Part shown: one piece after another, positions 17,463 to 30,427 of the stretch
Layout of the letters: each line of letters begins with the position of its first letter
Numbering within the stretch: position 1 is the first letter of the stretch
Source of the DNA: Acidobacteriota bacterium
GTDB taxonomy: Bacteria > Acidobacteriota > Vicinamibacteria > Vicinamibacterales > UBA2999
Reading direction: 5' to 3'
DNA length: 64,000 nucleotides
NCBI GenBank assembly: GCA_009694735.1
Contig: SHUG01000001.1
Span: forward strand, 45,449 to 109,448
Program-made: the position numbers and the translations under genes
The notes under the pieces: model-generated
Database searches by the model: none
Told to the model about the DNA's origin: nothing
What the model saw: only the letters and a program-made list of their open reading frames with translations

Positions 17463-18422
17463 GTGCGCGAACATCTAAAAGACTTCCTGGCCTATCTGAA
17501 ACTGAATCGGCACGTCTCGCCGCACACCGTGCGCGCCTACGACAGCGACATCACCCAGTACCTCGCGTGGGTGGCCGCCGACAAGCAGCGGAAGATGTCG
17601 ACGCTGACGCCGGCCGACCTCGACCTCTCCTCTGTTCGCACCCACCTGGCAGAATTGAACAAGGCCGGGAAGGCGCGCTCGTCGGTGGCGCGCAAGCTGT
17701 CGGCGCTGCGGACGTTCGTGAAGTACCTGCGCCGCGAAGAGTTGATCGAGCACGACCCAACGGCCATGGCCGTGGCGCCCAAGCGCGACCAGACCATTCC
17801 CACGCACTTGTCGGAACCCGAGATGGCCCGGCTGATCGAAACGCCCAGCACGGCCGATCCGCTCGGCCGCCGCGATCGCGCCATGCTCGAGCTGTTCTAC
17901 GCCTCGGGACTGCGCTTGAGCGAACTCGTCGGGATCGACCTGGAAGACTTGAATCTCCCTGGGCGCATGGTCCGCGTGATGGGCAAGGGCGGCAAGGAAC
18001 GGCTGTTGCCCTTCAACCAGAGCGCGCTGACGGCGCTGCGCGCGTGGATGGCCGACCGCGCCGTCATCCTGGCCGATCGCTCACGACGCAAGGTGGCCAT
18101 CCGGCGCGCGCCGGCTCGGCGGCCGAAGGTGGCCGACCCGCTGTTTCTCAACGCGCGCGGCACCCGGCTCACCGGCCGGAGCGTCGACCGCATGCTGCGC
18201 TGCTACGTGGCGCTCTGCAGCACGCGGTTGGGCATCAGCCCGCACGCGCTGCGTCACTCGTTTGCGACCCACCTGTTACAGCGCGGCGCCGACCTGCGGG
18301 CGATCCAGGAGTTGCTTGGCCACTCGCGCCTCAGCACGACCCAGCGCTACACGCACGTCAACGCCGCGCAGCTCATCGAGGTGTACCGCAAATCGCACCC
18401 GCGCGCCGCCAAGAGCGAGTAG
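17463..18422 (+). CDS. xerC: Tyrosine recombinase XerC/XerD family
   Basis: LFYASGLRLSELVGIDLEDL, PHALRHSFATHLLQRGADLRAIQELLGHSRLSTTQRYTHV; ORF track opens at 17430. Confidence 0.92.
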   Translation: MREHLKDFLAYLKLNRHVSPHTVRAYDSDITQYLAWVAADKQRKMSTLTPADLDLSSVRTHLAELNKAGKARSSVARKLSALRTFVKYLRREELIEHDPTAMAVAPKRDQTIPTHLSEPEMARLIETPSTADPLGRRDRAMLELFYASGLRLSELVGIDLEDLNLPGRMVRVMGKGGKERLLPFNQSALTALRAWMADRAVILADRSRRKVAIRRAPARRPKVADPLFLNARGTRLTGRSVDRMLRCYVALCSTRLGISPHALRHSFATHLLQRGADLRAIQELLGHSRLSTTQRYTHVNAAQLIEVYRKSHPRAAKSE

Positions 18423-18433
18423 AATCCCGTCAG

Positions 18434-19834
18434 GTGCCTGTCTCGAAAGTGTTCGTCCAACCCCAATCGCTTCGCACGGCGATCGCGTTCTTCACCCTCC
18501 TCATCGCCACGCCAGCCTTCGCGCAGCAGACCGCGCCGGCGTCGGCTCCGCCCTCCGAAGCAATTGATTTCTTCGGCTTCAAGTTTTCGCAAAGCGAGCG
18601 CTTCAAGTTTGGCGGCGAGCTGGTGGCCGGCTGGTCGCACGACGGCGCCCAGGCGACACTCGGATTCGAGAAACAGGGCCGCGTCGGCATGGCGATCTTG
18701 AGCGTGGCCGGCACGGTCATCGACCATGTGCGCTATTTCGTGTCGGTCAACCCGGTCAGCGAAACCACCGCGCGTCCGGCGTGCGGCGAGAAGGACTTCT
18801 TCTTCCCCAACGACCCCAGTCTGGTGGCCGCCATCGGTCCCCTCGTCAAGTGCGATGTCGAAGACGGCCTCAAGCGCGTCGACACCTACAACACCTTCTC
18901 GCTCGACTACATCACGCAGCAGGGCATTCTGCGCGAGGGTTACGTCGACTGGGGGATTTCGGATTTCGTCTCGTTGCGCGGCGGCCGTTTCATTCTGCCG
19001 ATTGGCCTCGCGCCCCGTGAAGTAGGCGCCGCGACCGCCAAGGACATGACCCGCATTACGCGGCTCAATGCCGAGGCCAACTTCGGTGCGATGCTCGCGG
19101 TGACCGCCCGGCGCGGTGACCACTCGCTGTTTGACGCCGGCCTGATGGCGGTGCTCGGCGACGGCAACCGCGAGAAAGACTACGACTGGTTCTACTTCGT
19201 CAACACCTCGCTCGACACCAACAGCGCCGTCACGCTGGTGGCGTCGGCCCGCCTCACGCCGATCAAGGCGCTTGATGTCCGTGCCGCCTACAAAAAGGGC
19301 TACACCGGTTCGAAGGTCGAGCGCCTGCCCAGCTACTGGGCGTCGAAGCGCAATGACGATGCGCTCGTGGTGAGCGTCAAGTTGTCGCCGACGTCATGGG
19401 CATCGGTGTTTGGCGAATACGCCAAGTACAAGTGGGGACCGACGGTGACCTCCGGCGAGTTGGTCGGTCTTCCCGACCTGGCCGCCATCGACAAGCCCGG
19501 CTACTTCGTGGGCGCCATGCTCGACGCGCCGATCGCCGGCAAGGTCCGCGCCGGCGGCAGCGTCGTGCGCGAGGAACTCACGCGCGACGACAGCCTGATC
19601 CAGTACCTGACGCTCAACCGCCTGTACGGGGTGTCGATGGGCAAAAAGGATCGCGCCTTGGTGGTCCGCGGCTTCGTGGACGTCAATCGCCTCGTCAACA
19701 TCAGCTTCTTCTGGATGGGCGTGTCGAACCCGTTCCCCTGGGTCAGTGGCAGCTGGCCGGTCACCGGTCCAGCCGCGTTCACCGGCCGCGAACCCGACCG
19801 CATTGGTGTCTCGGTCACCGTTCGCACGCCATGA
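18434..19834 (+). CDS. Porin-like outer membrane beta-barrel protein
   Basis: GTG 18434; signal peptide TAIAFFTLLIATPAFAQQ; beta-strand-rich, FKFGGELVAGWSHDGAQATLGFEKQ. Confidence 0.65.
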   Translation: MPVSKVFVQPQSLRTAIAFFTLLIATPAFAQQTAPASAPPSEAIDFFGFKFSQSERFKFGGELVAGWSHDGAQATLGFEKQGRVGMAILSVAGTVIDHVRYFVSVNPVSETTARPACGEKDFFFPNDPSLVAAIGPLVKCDVEDGLKRVDTYNTFSLDYITQQGILREGYVDWGISDFVSLRGGRFILPIGLAPREVGAATAKDMTRITRLNAEANFGAMLAVTARRGDHSLFDAGLMAVLGDGNREKDYDWFYFVNTSLDTNSAVTLVASARLTPIKALDVRAAYKKGYTGSKVERLPSYWASKRNDDALVVSVKLSPTSWASVFGEYAKYKWGPTVTSGELVGLPDLAAIDKPGYFVGAMLDAPIAGKVRAGGSVVREELTRDDSLIQYLTLNRLYGVSMGKKDRALVVRGFVDVNRLVNISFFWMGVSNPFPWVSGSWPVTGPAAFTGREPDRIGVSVTVRTP

Positions 19835-19873
19835 CGAACCGGCACAAGGCGCGCTACAGTGTAGGACGTTGCG

Positions 19874-20708
19874 ATGACGCCCCCCATGCCCGCGCCTTCG
19901 ACGTCGACGGTGACTCGTGCCATCTACCTGGGCACCCTGGCAGCGCTGCTCGTTTTTGGCACCCTCAGCGTTCTCATTTACCGGTCCACCGTCAACGCTG
20001 CGGTCGAGCAGCACTCGACGCAGCAACTCACCATGGTCCGCACGGCTGCGGCGGCGATCCAGGGAGAGCTGCGCGGCCTCGCGGCGCTGTTGCGGCAGTT
20101 CAACAGCATCCCGAGCGTGCAGAACCTCGATGTGCCCTTTCTGGCCCAACGCATCGCGGCGGCCTTCGGGCAAAATCCCAACCGCATCGTCCGCTACATC
20201 GGCGTGACGTCAGCGCCGGGACTCGGCACGTCGATCGAATTGCTGTTGCCGCGCGCGCCCGACATGGCGCCGGCCACCACCACGCCGACCCCGACACCGC
20301 CGCTGGCAGACGGCCTGAAAGAGACCGTGCTGGTCGTGGAAGACGAGGACGCGGTGCGCATGCTGGTGGTCGAGTTGCTCACACGTGGCGGCTACCTGGT
20401 GATCCAGGCCGCCAGCGGCGAAGAAGCCCAGCGCGTGGCCGATGCGTTCGAGGGCACCATCCACGTGCTGTTGAGCGATGTGGTGATGCCCAGGGATGAA
20501 AGGCCCGGAACTGGCGGCCCGGTTGCGCGCGGCGCGGCCGTCCATCCGCGTCCTGCTGATGTCGGGCGACGCGGCCGATGTCGTCACCAAAGACGACCTC
20601 AAGGAGGCGACGTTGCTGTCGAAGCCGTTGGCGCCGGCCGTGCTGACCAAGGCCGTGCGAAAAATCCTCGACCAGCCCCTTTCGCCGAGACCGCTTCCGA
20701 AGGGATAA
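19874..20708 (+). pseudogene. Hybrid sensor histidine kinase remnant: N-terminal TM/sensor joined to a HATPase C-terminal end and a frameshifted receiver
   Basis: PGLGTSIELLLPRAP resembles only the end of a HATPase; no HisKA H-box; receiver switches frame at ~20492 (ORFs 19874..20737 and 20496..20708). Confidence 0.75.
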
Positions 20709-20736
20709 TTGCCGGATATTCTCTGGAGGAGATCTG

Positions 20737-21393
20737 ATGATTCGTGTGACGACCGTTGCGCTCGCCTTTACCGCCCTTGCCGCCCTCACCTCGCTGCCCG
20801 TTGAGGTTGCCGCCCAGGCGCCATCGCTCAAGAATCCCGCGTCGCTCAAGGAGCAGGCGCCGGCCACCTACAAAGTGAAGTTCGACACCAGCGTGGGCGT
20901 GTTCGTGCTCCAGGTGAACCGCGACTGGGCGCCGCTCGGCGCCGACCGGTTCTACAACCTGGTGAAGACTGGCTTCTATGACGAGGCGCGGTTCTTCCGA
21001 GCCATCCCGGGCTTCATGGTGCAGTTCGGCATCAACGCCGACCCGGCCGTCTCGACGCCGTGGCGCGCGGCCCGCATCGGTGTCGACCCCGTGAAGCAGA
21101 GTAACAAGCCCATGTTCATCACGTTTGCGATGGGCGGCACGCCCGATACCCGGACGACGCAGGTGTTCATCAACTTTGGCAACAACGCCAACCTCGACGC
21201 CATGGGCTTCGCGCCGTTCGGCGAGGTGATTGAAGGCAAGGACGTGGTGAACAAGATTTACACCGGCTACGGTGAAGGTGCGCCGCGCGGCAAGGGCCCT
21301 GACCAAGGACGGGTCCAGGCCGAGGGTAACGCCTACCTGACCAAGGAATTCCCGAAGCTGGACTTCATCAAGAAAGCGACGATCGAGAAGTAA
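20737..21393 (+). CDS. Cyclophilin-type peptidyl-prolyl cis-trans isomerase, secreted
   Basis: FYNLVKTGFYDEARFFRAIPGFMVQFGI...FITFAMGGTPDTRTTQVFINFGNNANLDAMGFAPFGEV. Confidence 0.92.
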   Translation: MIRVTTVALAFTALAALTSLPVEVAAQAPSLKNPASLKEQAPATYKVKFDTSVGVFVLQVNRDWAPLGADRFYNLVKTGFYDEARFFRAIPGFMVQFGINADPAVSTPWRAARIGVDPVKQSNKPMFITFAMGGTPDTRTTQVFINFGNNANLDAMGFAPFGEVIEGKDVVNKIYTGYGEGAPRGKGPDQGRVQAEGNAYLTKEFPKLDFIKKATIEK

Positions 21394-21394
21394 C

Positions 21395-23266
21395 ATGCGC
21401 CACCTGCTCCTTGCGACGGCACTGTTTGTCGGTATTTCGAGTGGAGCAGGTTTCGGCCAGGTGCCGATCCAGGACCGGCAGCCCGCCGGTTCCGCGCTGA
21501 GGCCAGCGGTGATGGGGCCGACCGGTGGCGTGTCCACCGGTCATCCCCTGACCACCGCGTCGGCTTTCGCCATTCTGCTCAAGGGCGGCAACGCCTTCGA
21601 TGCCGGCGTCGCTTCGCTGCTGGCCGGCGGCGTGCTCGAACAGGATCTCTACAGCCTCGGCGGCGAGGCGCTCGTGCTGGTCTATCCCAAGAACGACGCC
21701 AAGGTCACCTCAATCGTCGGCCAGGGCTGGGCGCCCAAGGCGGTGGACGTCGACTGGTACTTGTCGCGCAAGAAGGATCTGCAAGGCGAGGGACTCGACC
21801 CGGCGGTGGTGCCCGGAGCGCTGCATGCCTCGCTGACCGTGCTCGAGAAGTGGGGAACCATGACCTTCGAGCAGGTAGCTGCGTCAGCCATTGGCTATGC
21901 CGAGAACGGCTTCCCGATGCGCACGAGTACCTATCGGGCGATCCAGAATCAACTCAAGTTCTTCGAAAAGTGGCCCGGCAACAAGACCTATTGGCTGAAG
22001 GCGGATGGCTCGCCGTACAAGCCCGGTGAAACCATCAAGCTGCCGACGCTGGCGCGCACGCTCAAGCGGATGGTGGCGGCGGAACGTGCCGCGAAGGGCC
22101 AAGGCCGCGTTGCCGGCATCGTCGCCGCCCGCGATCGCTTCTACAAGGGCGACATCGCCAAGGAGATGGTGGCCTTCCTGCAGCAGCACGGCGCCCCGTT
22201 CGACGCCTCTGACTTCGCGGACTATTACGCGCGCATCGAGGAGCCGGCCAAGACCACGTATCGCGGCTACACCGTCTACAAGCACGGGTTCGGCAGCCAG
22301 GGCCCCGTGATGCTGCAGGCGCTCAACATCCTCGAGAACTTCGATCTCCACTCGATGGGCTACGGTAGTGCCGACTATCTTCATACCGTGATCGAGGCGA
22401 TTAAGCTGGCCTACGCCGACCGTGACACCTACTACGCGGATCCCGCCTTCGTGCAGACGCCGGCTGAAGGACTGCTCTCGAAGGCCTATGCCAAGGAGCG
22501 CGCGGCGCTGATCGATCCGAAAAAATCATCGACCTCGTTCATCGCCGGTGATCCGTTGAAGTACGACACCAAGGTGAAGCAGTGGCCGTTCTGGAAGGCG
22601 AACGTCGAGAACGGCGCCACCCCGCGTAGCGACAAGCCGGGTTTGTCCGATGACTCCTCCGGCGTCGTCAAAGACACGACCCACATGGCGATCATCGACA
22701 AAGACGGCAACATCTTCGACGTGACGCCGAGCGGCGGCTGGGTGCCCGGTGCGGTGATTCTCGGCGACACTGGCATCGGCATGAGCGTGCGCGGCGAACA
22801 GTTCTGGCTCGACAAGACCCACGCCAATCAGATCCGTCCGCGCGCGCGACCGCGTTACACGCTGACGCCGAGCCTGGTGTTCAAGGGTGACACGCCGATG
22901 ATGGGCCTCGGCACGCCCGGCGGCGACAACCAGGACCAGACCATCCTGCAGGCCTTTCTGAGCATCGTCGAGTTCTGGGACGAGTGGTATCCGAACCTGC
23001 ACGCCGCGCTCGAGCGCCCGCGTGCACAGACGATGCACTTCTACGGATCGTTCTGGCCGCACACGGCTGGGTTCAATCAGCTGAACGTGGAAGCGACGAT
23101 TCCGGATGCGGTCTACAACGAACTGAAAGCGCGCGGACACGATGTGAGTCGCTTGCGTCCGTTCGGGATGTCGGGGTGCGCGACCGCGGTGATGATCGAC
23201 CCGGCGACGGGCAATCGCTTCGCGGCCGCTGATCCGCGGAGGGATTGCTATGCCATTGCGTATTAG
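21395..23266 (+). CDS. Gamma-glutamyltransferase family protein
   Basis: GGVSTGHPLTTASAFAILLKGGNAFDAGVA; DTTHMAIIDKDGNIFDVTPSGG. Confidence 0.92.
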   Translation: MRHLLLATALFVGISSGAGFGQVPIQDRQPAGSALRPAVMGPTGGVSTGHPLTTASAFAILLKGGNAFDAGVASLLAGGVLEQDLYSLGGEALVLVYPKNDAKVTSIVGQGWAPKAVDVDWYLSRKKDLQGEGLDPAVVPGALHASLTVLEKWGTMTFEQVAASAIGYAENGFPMRTSTYRAIQNQLKFFEKWPGNKTYWLKADGSPYKPGETIKLPTLARTLKRMVAAERAAKGQGRVAGIVAARDRFYKGDIAKEMVAFLQQHGAPFDASDFADYYARIEEPAKTTYRGYTVYKHGFGSQGPVMLQALNILENFDLHSMGYGSADYLHTVIEAIKLAYADRDTYYADPAFVQTPAEGLLSKAYAKERAALIDPKKSSTSFIAGDPLKYDTKVKQWPFWKANVENGATPRSDKPGLSDDSSGVVKDTTHMAIIDKDGNIFDVTPSGGWVPGAVILGDTGIGMSVRGEQFWLDKTHANQIRPRARPRYTLTPSLVFKGDTPMMGLGTPGGDNQDQTILQAFLSIVEFWDEWYPNLHAALERPRAQTMHFYGSFWPHTAGFNQLNVEATIPDAVYNELKARGHDVSRLRPFGMSGCATAVMIDPATGNRFAAADPRRDCYAIAY

Positions 23267-23397
23267 GGCACTCGCGACGAGCGTGCAGGTAGCGTCGCAG
23301 CAGGCTGACAATCTTTGTCGTGAGGTAGGACTTCACCGGAATTTGTGAGGGCAGGATACATCTTCCCAGCGACCCACGCCGAGCGAAGCGAGGCGCC

Positions 23398-24795
<1,398 letters not shown>

Positions 24796-24822
24796 GTCCT
24801 GGGGTCTCCGTCTGTCTTCGCG

Positions 24823-25989
24823 TTAGTGGTGCGGGCCGTGTTTGTAGGGTTCCACCGGCAGCGTGACGCGGAACCGCGTGCCGCGTCCGTCGGCGGTGGT
24901 CATGTCGATGCGGCCTTCGTGCGCGTCCACGATCTTGCGGACGATCGCCAGCCCGAGGCCGGAGCCCTGGGCCTTGGTCGTGAAGAACGGGTTGAAGATC
25001 TTTTCCGCCACCTCCGGCATCATCCCCGGCCCATCGTCGGCCACATCCACGACGACCGTCGCCACCGGCTGGTGGCCATCAGGCAGCAGCGCGCCTTCGG
25101 CGGCCGTCGTCGCCAGCACGGCGGAAATGGCGATGCGGCCACGGCCCTCGAGCGCTTCGTAGGCGTTGATCAGAAGGTTGGCAAACACTTGGGTGAGTTG
25201 ATACTGGTCGGCGCCGAGTAGCGGCAGGTGCGCGGGCAGCGAGGTGTCCACCTGGATGCTGCCACGCTTGGCCTCGCCGTCGGCGAGGACCACCGCGCTG
25301 GCGAGTGCCTCGGCGAGCGATGTGCGATCCACCTGCAGGCGCACTGGTCGCACGAACGCCAGTACTTCCTGGACGATGGCGTTGGCCATCTTCGCCTCGC
25401 TGATGATGTCCTTTACCAGCGTCTGCACCTCCTCGTTCCGCGGCGCCTTGCGCCTCAGCAGGCCAGCCACCACTTCAATGGCCGCGAGCGGATTCTTGAT
25501 TTCATGCGCCATCACGGCCGCCATCGCGCCGACCGCGGCCAGGCGATCGCGCAGGCGCTCGCGCTCTTCGATCTGCTCGACGTGGGTGAGGTCCTTGAAG
25601 AACAGCGCCGCGCCCACCGTGGCGCCCGCCTCATCGCGCACGAGCGAGAGCGTGTAGCCAATCACGGTGTCGGTGGACTTGAGGCGCAGCTCCGCGCGAT
25701 TGGGGAGCGCCGCCATCTCGAACGCGCCGCCGAGCACGCGGACGATGTCGGGGTGATGGCGAAGGACGTCGCCGAAGGGCTGGCCGACGAGGGTCTGGCC
25801 GGGCGGGAGCGCGAATAGGCGGCAGGCCTCATCGTTGACCAGCACCACGCCGCCATCACGCGCGATGGCGAGCACGCCATTGCGCATGTTGCCCACCATG
25901 TGGCGGAAAAACACGTCGGTGAGTCGCGAGGGTTTCGCTGCGCGCTTCGGCATGTGCATGACGCCGGCACGAGGGGGAGCAAGGCTCAT
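24823..25989 (-). CDS. PAS-domain sensor histidine kinase (NtrB-like)
   Basis: MAHEIKNPLAAIEVVAGLL; VVDVADDGPGMMPEVAEKIFNPFFTTKAQGSGLGLAIVRKIVDAHEG. Confidence 0.95.
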   Translation of the reverse strand: MSLAPPRAGVMHMPKRAAKPSRLTDVFFRHMVGNMRNGVLAIARDGGVVLVNDEACRLFALPPGQTLVGQPFGDVLRHHPDIVRVLGGAFEMAALPNRAELRLKSTDTVIGYTLSLVRDEAGATVGAALFFKDLTHVEQIEERERLRDRLAAVGAMAAVMAHEIKNPLAAIEVVAGLLRRKAPRNEEVQTLVKDIISEAKMANAIVQEVLAFVRPVRLQVDRTSLAEALASAVVLADGEAKRGSIQVDTSLPAHLPLLGADQYQLTQVFANLLINAYEALEGRGRIAISAVLATTAAEGALLPDGHQPVATVVVDVADDGPGMMPEVAEKIFNPFFTTKAQGSGLGLAIVRKIVDAHEGRIDMTTADGRGTRFRVTLPVEPYKHGPHH

Positions 25990-26088
25990 GCCTCGAACTG
26001 AGTGAACGAGGTAACGCTCTAAGTCGTTGCGATTACAGAATACGGATTATTACCTGGGCTGGACCGATTCGACAAAAATGTAATTGGG

Positions 26089-28062
<1,974 letters not shown>

Positions 28063-28074
28063 GTCGGGCTCGGC

Positions 28075-28112
28075 GCTTCCACCTTCGCCTCGGCTACGGC
28101 GGACAAGCCGCG
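28075..28112 (-). repeat. Family-1 element (left member of inverted pair)
   Basis: gcttccaccttcgcctcggctacggcggacaagccgcg. Confidence 0.75.
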
Positions 28113-28212
28113 CTTCGTGGCGCTCGCCGCTTCTCGGCTCGTGGGGCTCACTTGCGTTCGTGGGGTTCGAAACCTAAGACCTACGAGGCGGCGTAGCCGC
28201 CGAGCCCGACAA

Positions 28213-28256
28213 GGCGCGACTTGTCCGCCGTAGCCCTGGCGAAGGCGGAAGCCGCG
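28213..28256 (+). repeat. Family-1 element (right member of inverted pair)
   Basis: ggcgcgacttgtccgccgtagccctggcgaaggcggaagccgcg. Confidence 0.8.
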
Positions 28257-28260
28257 ACCC

Positions 28261-28857
28261 CTATTCTCCGAGCGCGCGCGCAGCTGCCGCGAGCACCTGC
28301 GGCACGCGGAACGGCTTGGTCAGGTACCCTGCCACACCGAGGTTGACCGCCTCGATGGCGCTCGACTCCGTGGAGAAGCCGGTGATGATGATCACCGGCA
28401 TGTCGGCCTTCAGGCGCTTGGCCTCGCGGATCAGTGTGAGGCCGTCCATGCCAGGCATCTTGAGGTCGGCGATTAGCAGGTCGTAGTGCCCCAGCCGAAG
28501 CCGTTCGACCGCCGCCCGGCCATCCGGGACCGTGTCGACGTCGTACTCCGCGAGGGCCAGGGTCTTGGCCAGCAGTTCCCGAATGCTCGACTCGTCGTCC
28601 ACCACCAGGACGCGCGGGCGACCGTCACGGGTCTGCGGCTTGTCTGAAACCGACACCTGAAGCATCCGCTCACCCCCGGGGCGCTGGGTGTCCAACCAGG
28701 CGTCGATGTCACGTTTACGGAAGCGCCACTGCCGGCCCACCCTGACCGCAGGGATTTTCCCGGCCTTGATCAGCCGGTAAACCGTACGAAGGTTGACCTG
28801 GAGGTACTCCAGGACTTCTTCAGTGGTGAGAAAGATTTCGTCGTTTGGAAAGTTCAC
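28261..28857 (-). CDS. Excisionase-type HTH (HTH_17) fused to response-regulator receiver
   Basis: GTG 28857; FLTTEEVLEYLQVNLRTVYRLIKAGKIPAVRVGRQWRFRKRDIDAWL then RVLVVDDESSIRELLAKTL...LLIADLKMPGMDGL. Confidence 0.88.
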   Translation of the reverse strand: MNFPNDEIFLTTEEVLEYLQVNLRTVYRLIKAGKIPAVRVGRQWRFRKRDIDAWLDTQRPGGERMLQVSVSDKPQTRDGRPRVLVVDDESSIRELLAKTLALAEYDVDTVPDGRAAVERLRLGHYDLLIADLKMPGMDGLTLIREAKRLKADMPVIIITGFSTESSAIEAVNLGVAGYLTKPFRVPQVLAAAARALGE

Positions 28858-28905
28858 GCCCAACAAGTGTCTCTGGAACCGGTATCTTACCCCAATAGGA
28901 CCGCC

Positions 28906-28960
28906 CGGCGACTTGTCCACCGTAGCTTTGGCGAAGGTGGAAACCTTGGCGACGGCGGGC
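28906..28960 (+). repeat. Family-1 element upstream of the HTH-REC gene
   Basis: cggcgacttgtccaccgtagctttggcgaaggtggaaaccttggcgacggcggg. Confidence 0.8.
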
Positions 28961-29025
28961 CTGTGCCGACTTTCGGGGCATACCTGCCGTCTTAGACAAT
29001 AGCGAGTGAGATTGGCCAAACGGTC

Positions 29026-29619
29026 TTGATGGTTGCGACAGACGAGGAACTCGTCGCCCGGTCGATGGCCGGCGACGCCGAGAGCTTCAACCAGCTGGTG
29101 TTGCGCTGGGAACGGCCGATCCATGCCTTGGCGTACCGCGTCATCGGACGGGACGAGGATGCCCGGGATGTGGCCCAGGAAACCTTCCTGCGGGCCTTCC
29201 GGGCCCTGCCCGGGTTCAAGGGCCAGGCGAAATTCTCATCCTGGCTCTACCGAATTGCCCTGAACCTGTGCCGGGACTGGATCCGCCGCAAGAAGCGGAC
29301 CCCGATCGTCGACATGCCTGAAGATGTCGACTTCATCGAGATGGCGGCCGATCACGGACCGGTCGAATCGATCGAGGACCTGGTCGCCCGAAACGAGATG
29401 AGCCGCATGGTCGCCGACGGGATGAAGCTGTTGCCCGATGAGCAGCGCACGGCGATCGTCCTGAAGGAGTACCACGGCCTGACGTTTCAGGAGATTGCCG
29501 ACTTGCAGGGGTGTCCGTTGAGCACCGTCAAGACGCGGCTGTATCAAGGGTTGAGCGTGTTACGGAAGCACCTGGAGAGCCAGGGCGTGACCAGTTTTGC
29601 GAGTGGAAGATCATCATGA
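29026..29619 (+). CDS. ECF RNA polymerase sigma factor
   Basis: DEDARDVAQETFLRAFRALPGFKGQAKFSSWLYRIALNLCRDWIRR; YHGLTFQEIADLQGCPLSTVKTRLYQGL. Confidence 0.95.
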   Translation: MMVATDEELVARSMAGDAESFNQLVLRWERPIHALAYRVIGRDEDARDVAQETFLRAFRALPGFKGQAKFSSWLYRIALNLCRDWIRRKKRTPIVDMPEDVDFIEMAADHGPVESIEDLVARNEMSRMVADGMKLLPDEQRTAIVLKEYHGLTFQEIADLQGCPLSTVKTRLYQGLSVLRKHLESQGVTSFASGRSS

Positions 29620-30401
29620 GCCTCATCTTTACGTGTGACGACAAAGCCACGCTGGTGGCCTACCTCTACGACGAGGTGGACGCCCAGGATCGGCAGCGGG
29701 TGGACGAACACCTCCAGCACTGTGCGGCATGTGCCGGCGAAGTGGCCGCCCTGTCGCGGGTGCGAACCGAGTTGACGCAGTGGGCGCCGCCGGAAGCCGA
29801 ACTTGGCTTCACCATCATTCGGAGAGACGCCCTCCACAAGCAGGCGGCCCCGCCACCCGCCACGGTGCTGCGTCCGGCGCAGTGGTGGAACACGGCGCCG
29901 GTGCGGGCGCAAGCGGTGGCGGCGATCCTGGTGTTGGCGGTCAGCGCGGCGATTGCCAATGTGCAGGTCAAATCCGGTCCCGACGGGTTCGTGGTGTCGA
30001 CCGGTTGGATGACGCCGGCGCCCGCCACGACGCCGGCCGCGCCACTGGTCGCCACCGGTGGCAACGGCGAAGCGTGGCAGCCAGCCCTGATCGCCCTCGA
30101 GCAGCAGCTGCGTGAAGAAATCCGCGCCAACCGGGAGACCGGAGTGGTTCGCGCGGCGTCGAGATCACAGGCGGATTATGCGACGCTGCGGCGCATTCGC
30201 GAATTGCTGGAAGCGAGCGAGTCGCGGCAGAAAGGCGAGCTCGCCCTCCGCGTGACGCAGCTGGCGCGCGACATGAACATCCAGAGGCGCGCCGACTTGC
30301 TCCGTGTCGAGCAGGCCATTGGCCACACCGGCGTCGAGATAGCGAAGCAGCGACAGACGGTGAACTACTTGATCCGGGCGTCGGCGACGCCGCGGCAGTG
30401 A
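29616..30401 (+). CDS. Anti-sigma factor with putative zinc finger (zf-HC2)
   Basis: LVAYLYDEVDAQDRQRVDEHLQHCAACAGEVAAL; overlaps the sigma factor stop; TM segment AVAAILVLAVSAAIANV. Confidence 0.88.
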   Translation: MSLIFTCDDKATLVAYLYDEVDAQDRQRVDEHLQHCAACAGEVAALSRVRTELTQWAPPEAELGFTIIRRDALHKQAAPPPATVLRPAQWWNTAPVRAQAVAAILVLAVSAAIANVQVKSGPDGFVVSTGWMTPAPATTPAAPLVATGGNGEAWQPALIALEQQLREEIRANRETGVVRAASRSQADYATLRRIRELLEASESRQKGELALRVTQLARDMNIQRRADLLRVEQAIGHTGVEIAKQRQTVNYLIRASATPRQ

Positions 30402-30420
30402 CCTAAGACCTGGGACCTGA
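30400..30420. repeat. Short 7-bp-period array after the anti-sigma gene
   Basis: gacctaa gacctgg gacctga. Confidence 0.6.
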
Positions 30421-30427
30421 GAAGACG

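Noticed and set aside
17441-18433. Long + ORF (17441..19834) starting inside xerC
   Set aside because: The first ~330 codons are out of frame with xerC; only the part from GTG 18434 (signal peptide onward) is plausible.
23267-23397. Possible remnant ORF between the GGT and NtrC-type genes
   Set aside because: Translations show only short uninformative peptides; cannot be tied to a family.
28130-28170. tRNA T-arm-like ggggttcgaaacct
   Set aside because: No acceptor, D or anticodon arms can be built around it; it sits in a repeat-rich gap.
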